This document shows, one piece after another, positions 32,193 to 38,908 of a stretch of 38,908 bases of DNA (positions are counted from its first letter, which is position 1; each line of letters starts with the position of its first letter). The notes beneath the pieces are model-generated. The model saw nothing but the letters and a program-made list of their open reading frames with translations. It made no database searches and had not been told where the DNA came from. The position numbers were made by a program, and so were the translations under genes. The stretch comes from Niveispirillum sp. (lineage in GTDB: Bacteria; Pseudomonadota; Alphaproteobacteria; Azospirillales; Azospirillaceae), in NCBI RefSeq assembly GCF_017996735.1, contig NZ_JAGOGJ010000059.1:1526-40433 (forward strand), read 5' to 3'.

Positions 32193-32196
32193 ACGG

Positions 32197-32218
32197 GCCC
32201 CCCCGTCAGCAGGGGGGC
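32197..32218. terminator. Possible shared hairpin between the asparaginase gene and eipB
   Basis: GCCCCCC (32197-32203) and GGGGGGC (32212-32218) pair over 7 bp with an 8-base loop. The right arm overlaps the last codons of eipB. No T tract follows on either strand, so the terminator call is weak; there is little other space between the two convergent genes. Confidence 0.4.
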
Positions 32219-33078
32219 TTGATGGCCTTTTCCAGCGTCTCCAATTCCATGGAGACGCGGAAATCGCCGTAATCCACCAGCATGGACCGGACAACCCCGT
32301 TTTCCTGTAGAACCATGTTGGTCTCATAATCCGGCAGCGGTTCGCCCGGATTGATGGGGAAGAAAGCCAGCGACACCTGCCAGGCCTTGGCGGCCAGCAG
32401 ATCGGCGTCCTTCACCTTCATCACCGCGGGGGTCCGCAGCTTGCCCACGATGGTGTTGACGGGACTGGCCCCATCCGCCTCCGCCCCGTCGAACACGGGG
32501 ACGGAGAACAGGTTTTCCGCCGAGCCGGCCTGTTTCAGGACACGCAGCGTATGCGCCGTGGGGAACATGGTGCCGGGCTTCAGGTCCATCGACCGCGCGT
32601 CCGGCTTGTCATAGCGGACGCTGCCCCCACCTTTTCCATCCAGCGTGGCGCCGCCGGACAATTCCTCATCCACCTCGCCATTCACCAGCTTGCGCACGTT
32701 GAAACGATAGGCGGAGCCGTCCTTGGCCTCCCACGTCGCGTAGTTGGTGACCAGATTCATGTCCTCCCCCTCCGCATAGGAGAAGCGGACCTGGAACCGC
32801 TGATCGATGGTCCAGCCATCGCAGGCGTCGTTCCAGGAAAAACTCATCTGACCCGCCACGTCGGTGATGCCGCTCTGCAGCCGGGCATGATCGAGTTTCA
32901 GCCGGTAGGTGGCCTTATGCGGTGCGATGTCGATCCCCGCTCGGCCAAAGGCCGGCACCGTGCCGCCTCCCCCCAGCAACAGGGCAAGGGCGAACGCGGC
33001 AACGCGTCGGGCGGGACGGCGGGTATGGCTTGAAACGGTCACGTGGGCACAGGCCTGGATCGTGGCGATGATCTTCAT
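32206..33078 (-). CDS. eipB: EipB-like (DUF1849) periplasmic cell-envelope integrity protein
   Basis: Up to 290 residues from ATG 33078; GTG 33042 would give a more typical signal peptide (residues RRVAAFALALLLGGGG then cleavage near AFG). The mature part begins APHKATYRLKLD, followed by SGITDVAGQMSFSWNDACDGWTIDQRFQVRF, the EipB pattern. Cys86 and the C-terminal Cys290 would form the disulfide known in Brucella EipB. That protein is a beta-spiral envelope factor needed for resistance to envelope stress and genetically linked to a TPR protein. It is divergent from the diguanylate cyclase gene over 230 bp containing an AT-rich patch (33217-33252). Confidence 0.85.
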   Translation of the reverse strand: MKIIATIQACAHVTVSSHTRRPARRVAAFALALLLGGGGTVPAFGRAGIDIAPHKATYRLKLDHARLQSGITDVAGQMSFSWNDACDGWTIDQRFQVRFSYAEGEDMNLVTNYATWEAKDGSAYRFNVRKLVNGEVDEELSGGATLDGKGGGSVRYDKPDARSMDLKPGTMFPTAHTLRVLKQAGSAENLFSVPVFDGAEADGASPVNTIVGKLRTPAVMKVKDADLLAAKAWQVSLAFFPINPGEPLPDYETNMVLQENGVVRSMLVDYGDFRVSMELETLEKAIKPPC

Positions 33079-33308
33079 TTTGCGCCCGGCGGCGTTCCGC
33101 CGCAACGGCCATTCGTTGCAGTGCGCCGCAATCACCCGGGGTGGGCAGCAAATGCCGCACTGCACTGCCCGCGCCGGGCAATAACTGCCGACCGGCAAGG
33201 GGAACGGTGGGTGCCCATAATTCAATTCATTGTTTTTAAATGATTTTTTTACTGGCACGGCAGTTGCTGATCACGCCGCGGAGCAACAGCCCGTTTTGGG
33301 AGCCGATC

Positions 33309-34076
33309 ATGAGCCTGTTCAATTCAGTCCCGACCCGTCCGTCGACGATGTCCAGGGGCATGGACCGCGCCATCGGCCTCCCCGGAACACCCCCCGCGCA
33401 TGGGCAGGTCAACAATCTGCAATCCCTGGCCCGCGCCGTCGCCGGCGGGCTGGGCGGTACCGTGACCCCTGGACTGGCGCCTGTTTCGATGCCGGCCGAC
33501 ACTTATGTGTACCTGCTACAGGACACGATCATGCGTCTGCGCGAGGCGGAAGCGACGATCGCGGAGCAGAAGGACCGAATCGAACATCTGGAAACCTTGT
33601 CCATGACGGACGAGTTGACCGGATTGCTGAACCGTCGCGGCCTTGTGGAGGCCTTCCGCCGTGAACTCTCCTCCACCCGCCGGAGCGGCCTGGGCGGCGT
33701 GCTGGTCATTGTCGATCTGGACGGGTTCAAGGCCATCAATGACATGCATGGCCACCTGTGCGGGGACTGGTACCTGCGGCAGGCTGCCCGCACCCTGAAG
33801 GACAATGTGCGGGCCCATGACATCGTGGCCCGGTTCGGCGGCGACGAATTCGCCATACTGCTGACCCACACCGATCAGGCCCAGGGGGTGATGCGCGCCG
33901 AAGCGCTGTCGGATATCTTCAACGCCGGCACCTGTCAGTGGCAGATGCTGAACCTTCCCCTGCGCGGCAGCTTCGGCATCCAGCCCTTCGCCGCCGGCGA
34001 TCAGGAGGAGGAGGTGATCCGTCGCGCCGACGCCGGCATGTACCGGGCAAAACGTCAGGCCAGGGACGGACGCTGA
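33309..34076 (+). CDS. Diguanylate cyclase (GGDEF), soluble
   Basis: 255 residues from ATG 33309 (GGGAG six bases upstream); the longer frame from 33240 is not supported. An N-terminal region of about 60 residues is unstructured and unlike any sensor I know. A coiled coil follows (about 66-98, LQDTIMRLREAEATIAEQKDRIEHLETL), then the cyclase domain with DELTGLLNRR (101-110), DLDGFKAIND, and the active GGDEF at 177-181. Arg168-x2-Asp171, six residues before the motif, is a complete inhibitory I-site, so product feedback is expected. It makes cyclic di-GMP, often tied to adhesion and motility; the giant adhesin and the chemosensory genes in the window fit this theme only loosely. Confidence 0.93.
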   Translation: MSLFNSVPTRPSTMSRGMDRAIGLPGTPPAHGQVNNLQSLARAVAGGLGGTVTPGLAPVSMPADTYVYLLQDTIMRLREAEATIAEQKDRIEHLETLSMTDELTGLLNRRGLVEAFRRELSSTRRSGLGGVLVIVDLDGFKAINDMHGHLCGDWYLRQAARTLKDNVRAHDIVARFGGDEFAILLTHTDQAQGVMRAEALSDIFNAGTCQWQMLNLPLRGSFGIQPFAAGDQEEEVIRRADAGMYRAKRQARDGR

Positions 34077-34140
34077 TCCTCTGATGCTGCCGCCGCTTCT
34101 TGGCGGCCCTCCCCTCCCGTGACAAAATGCGCACGGGTTA

Positions 34141-34163
34141 AAGATGTATATTATTTGCCTCTT
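34141..34163. promoter_or_regulatory. NsrR-like operator upstream of the truncated globin gene
   Basis: Left arm AAGATGTATAT (34141-34151), one spacer base, right arm ATTTGCCTCTT (34153-34163), matching the NsrR consensus at about 10/11 and 8/11. The right-arm end CCTCTT is the same as in hmp operator 2. It ends 45 bp before the globin ATG. A -10-like TATATT (34147-34152) lies within it, so bound repressor would block transcription. Confidence 0.7.
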
Positions 34164-34208
34164 TATGCCTGAACGATCATCCTGGCGTTCTCTAACGGGA
34201 GAAATGTC

Positions 34209-34565
34209 ATGGATGACGGACAGCTTGCCCTGCTTGTCGACCGATTCTACGCGAAGGTTCGGCAAGACGCGGAATTGGGGCCGATTTTTAATGAAACCAT
34301 CACCGATTGGGACCGCCACCTGAAACTGCTGCACGACTTCTGGTCGTCGGTGATGCTGACAAGCGGACGCTACAAGGGCAACCCGATGGCCGCCCATCTG
34401 CGCCATCGCGAGCAATTGTCACCGGCGCTGTTCGCCCACTGGCTGGTCTTGTGGGAAGAAATCGCGCGTGAGGTCTTATCACCGGGCGACGCCGCCGCCA
34501 TACACGCCACCGCCAGCCGCATCGCCCGCAGCCTGCAACTGGGTATCCAATATATCGCCGCCTGA
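34209..34565 (+). CDS. Group III truncated haemoglobin
   Basis: 118 residues from ATG 34209 (GGGAGAAA ahead). The pattern fits trHb group III: LVDRFYAKVRQDAELGPIFN with distal Tyr14 (B10), DWDRHLKLLHDFWSSVMLTSGRYKGNP, a proximal His near 63 (MAAHLRH) and Trp78 (G8) in FAHWLVLWEE. The Campylobacter relative Ctb is induced by nitrosative stress and binds O2 very tightly. An NsrR-like operator directly upstream suggests NO-induced expression alongside hmp. It is separated from the following chemoreceptor gene by about 230-255 bp, which hold a small hairpin (34630-34645) and no gene I can support. Confidence 0.94.
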   Translation: MDDGQLALLVDRFYAKVRQDAELGPIFNETITDWDRHLKLLHDFWSSVMLTSGRYKGNPMAAHLRHREQLSPALFAHWLVLWEEIAREVLSPGDAAAIHATASRIARSLQLGIQYIAA

Positions 34566-34821
34566 CGGTTCCGCGCCTCGCCGTCCTGGTTGACCGGTGA
34601 TCGGCGTGCATTGTGACTATGGGCGATGTGCCCCGCAATCGGGGCGACGGGCGCGGCCTGAACGCTGATAAGGCCGCCCTGCCTTTGGCCTTGCCGACGT
34701 CTGGCGGTAACCATGATCGATGCCATCGAAAGGACCTAGCCCATAGCGCCTACTTCTCCTTATCCATTTAAGCCATTAGGGTGCCATATGAAGCGGCATG
34801 CCCGGATTTTCTGAGGTGGCG

Positions 34822-36756
34822 ATGGTTCTGGTCAAGAAATCGCAAGTTGATTTACGTCACGCACCTGTAATGAGTGGAACGGATACTGCCGCACCGCCCG
34901 ACGCCTCCATGGAAAGCGCCCGGCGGGACCGCAGGCGCAGCCAGGGCCGCCGGCAGAAGATCGCGCAGCGGGTGGCCAGCGCGTCCGTGGAAATGGCGTC
35001 CGGTATCACTGAGGGGGCTGCGGCGGCCCACCAGCTTGTCACCGCCATGGGCCAGATCTCGCGTGGCGGTCAGATGGCCGCGTCCGCCGCCCAGCAATCC
35101 TTGGCCGCCGTCAACCAGATGGCCAACCTGTTCGTGCAGGCCCGCGCCAAGGCGGGCATCTCCCAGCGCAAAGCTGAAAGCCTGCAGGCGATGCTGGCAG
35201 AAAGCGGCATCCAGATCGCCGCCTCCATCGCCGGGATCGAGCAGAATGCCGAACAACAGGCCGCCGCCGCCAACCGCGTGCGCGAACTGGAAAACCATGC
35301 CGCCAATATCGGCAAAGTGGTTGAAACCGTGGCCTATCTGGCCGACCAGACCAATATGCTGTCCCTGAACGCGGCGATCGAGGCGACAAGGGCTGATGCG
35401 ACCGGGGCCGGATTCGCCGTTATCGCCGATGAGGTGCGGCTGCTGGCGGAGACGGCTGAAAGAAATGCCCAGCGCGTAGGCGAACTGGTGGCGGAAATCC
35501 GGGTGGAGGTGACCAGTGTTACCGACACCATCACCGCTGCCGCCAAAGCCGCGCTGGGCCGGGCGCAGAATGCGGCCATCATCACCACGCATCTGGAGGA
35601 AATACGCCGCGCCTTCACCGCCATCGCCGGGAACAGCCAGTCCATCTCCATCGCTTCCCAGGAGGCAGAGCACGCGGCGCGGGAGGTGCAGCGCACCGTG
35701 GAGCATGTGGCCGCCGCCGCGGAAGAGCAGTCGGCCGCCACCGAACAATCGATGCGCAGCCTCAGCGAACAGAGCCAGGCCCTGAGCCAGGCGGAAACCG
35801 CCGCGCAGGAACTGGCCACCCTGGCCGATACCCTGCGTGACAGCCATATCGGCAGCAGCCGCAATGCGGAGGAGGTGGCCACCATCTCCGAGGAATTGTC
35901 GGCCACGGTGCAGGAATTGTCCGGCGCGGCGGCGCAGATTATGACCGCTATCGCCCAGATCAGCCGGGGCACGCAGCAGCAGGCCGCCGCATCACAGGAA
36001 TGCAGCGCGGCCCTGGGCCAGTTGGAACGCAACGCAAAGCAGGTGGAGAGCGCGACGCTGGACGCCACGACCCGCGTCCTGCAGATGTCGGGTTTACTGT
36101 CGGAAAGCGAAGCCGCGATCCGCGATCTGGTGACCGGAGTGGAGGCGGCCCTGGCGGAAGGGCATAAAAGCGCGGTCAAGCTCGTTTCCCTGGAACGGCT
36201 GGGACGGCAGGTGGAGAAGATGGTGAATGCCATCAATACCCTGTCGATCCAGACCACGATGCTGGCCATATCCGGCGCGGTGGAGGCGGCGCGCGCCGGA
36301 GAGGCAGGCCGCGGCTTCGCCACCGTGGCCGCCGATATTCGAACCCTTTCGCGCGAGGGGGACGCCCATATCGAGGCGATCCGCGATACGGTCCGCGACA
36401 TGCAGGATCAGATGCTGATGGCGCGCCGCGACCTGGAGGTGCTGGTCACCAACGGGTCCGCCGGTGTGCAGCGCAATCAGTCTATCCTGCCCGTACTGGC
36501 CACCATCGTCGCCGACATCAAGGCCCTGCACGCCGACAATGAGGAGGTGAACCGGGGCATGGGCATCATCCTGCGGGCGGCAACCGAATGCGCGCGCGGC
36601 ATGGAAAACACCGCCTCCGCAGCGGAGGAGGCCAGCCTGGCCACGTCCGAGGCCGCCGCCGCCGGGCGTCAGCAGGCTCAAGGTGTGGAGGATCTGGCAG
36701 CAGCGGCGGAAGAGATCGCGTCGCTGGCGGACGAACTGCTGCGCAGCGAGGAATAA
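34822..36756 (+). CDS. Soluble methyl-accepting chemotaxis protein with two signalling tips
   Basis: About 644 residues from ATG 34822 (GAGG five bases upstream); ATG 34798 would add eight. There is no membrane segment and no recognisable ligand domain: nearly the whole chain is heptad coiled coil. Two separate MCP hairpin tips are present. The first (nucleotides 35340-35455) reads LADQTNMLSLNAAIEATRAD and GAGFAVIADEVRLLAE. The second (36241-36360) reads LSIQTTMLAISGAVEAARAG and GRGFATVAADIRTLSRE. Tip 1 is near canonical; tip 2 changes the usual QTNLLALNAA to QTTMLAISGA. The protein would be a cytoplasmic receptor or array scaffold, signalling through CheW/CheA. It is followed 4 bp later by a triple-CheW gene and then cheB. 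Confidence 0.88.
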   Translation: MVLVKKSQVDLRHAPVMSGTDTAAPPDASMESARRDRRRSQGRRQKIAQRVASASVEMASGITEGAAAAHQLVTAMGQISRGGQMAASAAQQSLAAVNQMANLFVQARAKAGISQRKAESLQAMLAESGIQIAASIAGIEQNAEQQAAAANRVRELENHAANIGKVVETVAYLADQTNMLSLNAAIEATRADATGAGFAVIADEVRLLAETAERNAQRVGELVAEIRVEVTSVTDTITAAAKAALGRAQNAAIITTHLEEIRRAFTAIAGNSQSISIASQEAEHAAREVQRTVEHVAAAAEEQSAATEQSMRSLSEQSQALSQAETAAQELATLADTLRDSHIGSSRNAEEVATISEELSATVQELSGAAAQIMTAIAQISRGTQQQAAASQECSAALGQLERNAKQVESATLDATTRVLQMSGLLSESEAAIRDLVTGVEAALAEGHKSAVKLVSLERLGRQVEKMVNAINTLSIQTTMLAISGAVEAARAGEAGRGFATVAADIRTLSREGDAHIEAIRDTVRDMQDQMLMARRDLEVLVTNGSAGVQRNQSILPVLATIVADIKALHADNEEVNRGMGIILRAATECARGMENTASAAEEASLATSEAAAAGRQQAQGVEDLAAAAEEIASLADELLRSEE

Positions 36757-36760
36757 GGCC

Positions 36761-38134
36761 ATGTCGCCGGGCATCGCCGACATGGCACCACCGCCCGACG
36801 ACACGGGTGCGCTGCATCTGCGCTTCACCATCGGGGGCCGGTCATTGGCGCTGCCGCTGGACCGGGTGTTGGAAGTGACTATGCCGCCGGCCCATGTTTC
36901 GCCCCTGCCCCTGGCACCCGCCGCCGTCCGGGGGCTGGCGCATGTGCGCGGCCGGGTGACGGCCATCCTGAATGCCCACCGGCTGCTGGACCTGCCGGAA
37001 CCGCCAGCGGCCGGAGGAAGCCGACTGCTGCTGCTGGGCCATGGCGGATTGTTGCTGGGTCTGCCGGTGGATGAGATGCAGGGCATCCATCGGGAGGGAT
37101 CGGCCGTCTGGCTGGACCTTCTGCTGGACAGGGCGCTGTCCCTGCCGTCACGCCCGCCGATCCGGGACCTGCGTGTTGCTCCGACCCGCGCCGCAAGCGG
37201 CGGCGGAATGGCGCGTTCCGGCCGCGCCCTGGTCAGTTTTATGGTCGCCGATCAGGAATATGCCCTGCCCGCCAATCTGCTGCGCCGCGCGGCCCCTCTA
37301 CCCGATCAGATTGTGGCTCTGCCGCACGCACCGGCCGCCGTGCTGGGCATGGGCATGGTAGGCGACAGGCTGTTGCCGCTGGTGTCGCTGCGGGCTGTGC
37401 TGGGCCTGACCCCGGCCGCCATGGGCCGGGTGCTGGTGGTGGCGCGCGACGGGCTGCTGTTCGGGCTGGTCGTGGATCGGCTGCGTGAATTGCTGCGCGT
37501 TGATGAGGCCAGCGTGGAGCCTGTGCCGGCCCTGTTCAGCGACATGGGGCGCGAGGTGGAGGCCCTCTGCCGGCTGGAGGGGGGGCGGCGTCTGGTGTCG
37601 CTGCTGTCACCCGCCCATCTTCTGGCCCGCGACGATATGGAAAGCGCGCTGTCCGGAACCGGGGCAGAGACGGTGGAACCAGCCTTTGAGGTGGCGAGGG
37701 CGGTACGCCGGACGGCGCTGCTGCGCGTGCGGGCCGGTGACGGTGAATACGCCCTGCCGCTGGCCCATGTGACCGCCGTCAACCGTCCGGGTCCCCTGAC
37801 CCGCGTTCCCCAGGCGCCGGATATCCTGGTGGGGATCGGCAATGCCGACGGGGTGGCGCTGCCTGTCATCGATCTGCGCCGTCGCCTGGGTCTGCCGGCC
37901 AATGACCGGGGTGCGCGTCACGTCGTGCTGGTCGCGGTGGCGGGACGACGCTTCGGTGTGCTGGTGGATCTGGTTCTCGGCCTGCGCCATGTACCCGTCG
38001 ATGCCATCGGCCCCGCCCCCGCCCTGTCGGCGGCACAGGCGCGACTGATCGCGCGGGTGGTGGAGGATGCCGGCGCCATGCTGCCCATCCTGGAACCGCC
38101 CCTGCTGGCCGAAGCGGCGGGGATGGCTTCATGA
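36761..38134 (+). CDS. Triple-domain CheW coupling protein
   Basis: 457 residues from ATG 36761, which follows the MCP stop by 4 bp. Three CheW-like domains are visible: about 17-125 (LHLRFTIGGRSLALPLDRVLEV ... VRGLAHVRGRVTAILNAHRLL), about 155-275 (LVSFMVADQEYALPANLLRRA ... VLGMGMVGDRLLPLVSLRAVLG) and about 318-440 (TALLRVRAGDGEYALPLAHVTAV ... LVGIGNADGVALPVIDLRRRLG). No CheA kinase or receiver domain is present. CheW links receptors to CheA; a triple form could bridge several receptor tips at once, fitting its double-tip partner. Its stop overlaps the cheB start (ATGA), so the genes are translationally coupled. Confidence 0.88.
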   Translation: MSPGIADMAPPPDDTGALHLRFTIGGRSLALPLDRVLEVTMPPAHVSPLPLAPAAVRGLAHVRGRVTAILNAHRLLDLPEPPAAGGSRLLLLGHGGLLLGLPVDEMQGIHREGSAVWLDLLLDRALSLPSRPPIRDLRVAPTRAASGGGMARSGRALVSFMVADQEYALPANLLRRAAPLPDQIVALPHAPAAVLGMGMVGDRLLPLVSLRAVLGLTPAAMGRVLVVARDGLLFGLVVDRLRELLRVDEASVEPVPALFSDMGREVEALCRLEGGRRLVSLLSPAHLLARDDMESALSGTGAETVEPAFEVARAVRRTALLRVRAGDGEYALPLAHVTAVNRPGPLTRVPQAPDILVGIGNADGVALPVIDLRRRLGLPANDRGARHVVLVAVAGRRFGVLVDLVLGLRHVPVDAIGPAPALSAAQARLIARVVEDAGAMLPILEPPLLAEAAGMAS

Positions 38135-38908
38135 CCAGACTGCTGATCGCCGATGACAGCGCCCTGATGCGCAAGCTGCTCTCCGCCATCTTTACCGAAG
38201 AAGGTGATTTCGAGATCGCGACGGCCCGCAACGGTGCCGAAATGCTGGACGTGGCCCGGGCCTTCAAGCCGGAGGTGGCAACGCTGGACATCCACATGCC
38301 GGTCATGGACGGGCTGGAATGCCTCAGCCAACTGATGCTGGAAAATCCCTGTCCGGTGGTCATGGTCTCTTCCCTGACACGGGAGGGCGCGGCGACGACC
38401 CTGGATGCCCTGGCCCTGGGCGCCGTCGATTACGTCGCCAAGCCCGACGGGGCCGTATCCCTGCATATCGACGCACTGCGTCCCCTGCTGCTGGACAAGG
38501 TGCGAACGGCGGCCGGTGTCCGCCTGCGCCCGTCGCTGCGCCTGCGCGAACGTGTGCAGCAGCAGATACGGACGGCCACCGAACGGGCGGCCGCCATTAC
38601 CGCCCGGCCCCGGACAGCCCCCCGCCTGTCCGAACCGGGTCTGGTCCTGCCCCCCTCCGCGCCCCCCACTGCGCGCGAGGCGTGGTCGGAGAGGCTGGTG
38701 ATCATCGGCGCGTCCACCGGCGGCCCGCACGCATTGGAAGTCATCCTGTCCGATCTGCCGGCCGACTTTCCCTGGCCGGTCGTGATCGCCCAGCACATGC
38801 CCCGGCAATTCACAGGCATCTTCGCCGAACGGCTGGACCGAACCTGCCCGTTGCGGGTGGTGGAGGTCAGCCAGCCCACCCTCCTGGCGCCGGGTCACGC
38901 CTATATCG
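38131..38908 (+). CDS. cheB: CheB chemotaxis-specific protein-glutamate methylesterase, 3' truncated by the window
   Basis: 259 residues are visible. An N-terminal receiver domain has Asp8/Asp9, phospho-acceptor Asp53 (VATLDIHMPVMDG) and Lys104 (YVAKPDG). A linker of about 60 residues precedes the methylesterase domain with Ser195 (IIGASTGGPH) and His222 (IAQHMP); the third catalytic residue lies beyond the window. CheB demethylates or deamidates receptor glutamates for adaptation when phosphorylated by CheA. ATG 38131 overlaps the preceding stop. CheA and CheR are not in view and are expected downstream. Confidence 0.95.
   Translation, partial: MTRLLIADDSALMRKLLSAIFTEEGDFEIATARNGAEMLDVARAFKPEVATLDIHMPVMDGLECLSQLMLENPCPVVMVSSLTREGAATTLDALALGAVDYVAKPDGAVSLHIDALRPLLLDKVRTAAGVRLRPSLRLRERVQQQIRTATERAAAITARPRTAPRLSEPGLVLPPSAPPTAREAWSERLVIIGASTGGPHALEVILSDLPADFPWPVVIAQHMPRQFTGIFAERLDRTCPLRVVEVSQPTLLAPGHAYI

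Noticed and set aside
33102..33119. Hairpin GCAACG/CGTTGC upstream of eipB
   Set aside because: Short stem without consensus for a known operator; not distinguishable from chance.
34630..34645. Hairpin GCCCCG-CAAT-CGGGGC between the globin and MCP genes
   Set aside because: Only 6 bp, no T tract, expected by chance in DNA of this composition.

Overview
The window is GC-rich, gene-dense chromosomal DNA of an alphaproteobacterium. A member of the Rhodospirillales (Azospirillum/Niveispirillum-like) is the best guess, from an EipB/DUF1849 envelope protein (a family largely confined to Alphaproteobacteria), the mammalian-like dimeric isocitrate dehydrogenase, a soluble chemoreceptor and the general base composition. 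The species call is inference. I see no tRNA, rRNA, CRISPR array or insertion sequence. Many genes are coupled by 4-bp ATGA/GTGA overlaps.

Layout. (1) 1-11339: the 3' part of a giant (>3775 aa) RTX/cadherin/Calx-beta surface protein, probably exported by a type I system. It carries two blocks of an unusual 26-residue RTX-like repeat and ends in a strong terminator. (2) 11533-17400: a four-gene glycosylation cluster on the same strand: GT4 transferase, HldD-type ADP-heptose epimerase, TPR-GT4-like transferase and TPR-GT41 (OGT/SPINDLY-like) transferase. (3) 20908-17471 (minus): cytochrome c', b-type cytochrome, LysM protein and metallo-beta-lactamase-fold hydrolase; a perfect hairpin separates the two cytochrome genes. 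(4) 21164-23141 (plus): LOG-family phosphoribohydrolase and icd. (5) 23204-25075: nsrR and hmp, divergent, with two 23-bp NsrR-like operators over the hmp promoter. (6) 27384-25101 (minus): a DUF429-like gene, crcB and rluC. (7) 27453-32192: gpx, dgt (minus), erpA, xthA, a small DUF2934-like gene and a lipoprotein-type isoaspartyl peptidase. (8) 33078-32206 (minus): eipB. (9) 33309-34565: diguanylate cyclase and a group III truncated globin preceded by a third NsrR-like operator. (10) 34822 to the end: chemosensory genes, namely a soluble double-tip MCP, a triple-domain CheW and a truncated cheB.

Two themes stand out. First, the giant adhesin is followed by protein-type glycosyltransferases and an ADP-heptose-forming enzyme, which suggests a dedicated surface-protein glycosylation locus. 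Second, nitric-oxide defence: NsrR, flavohaemoglobin, truncated globin and cytochrome c' lie within 14 kb, and three sites of one 23-bp architecture link hmp and the globin gene into a local NsrR regulon.
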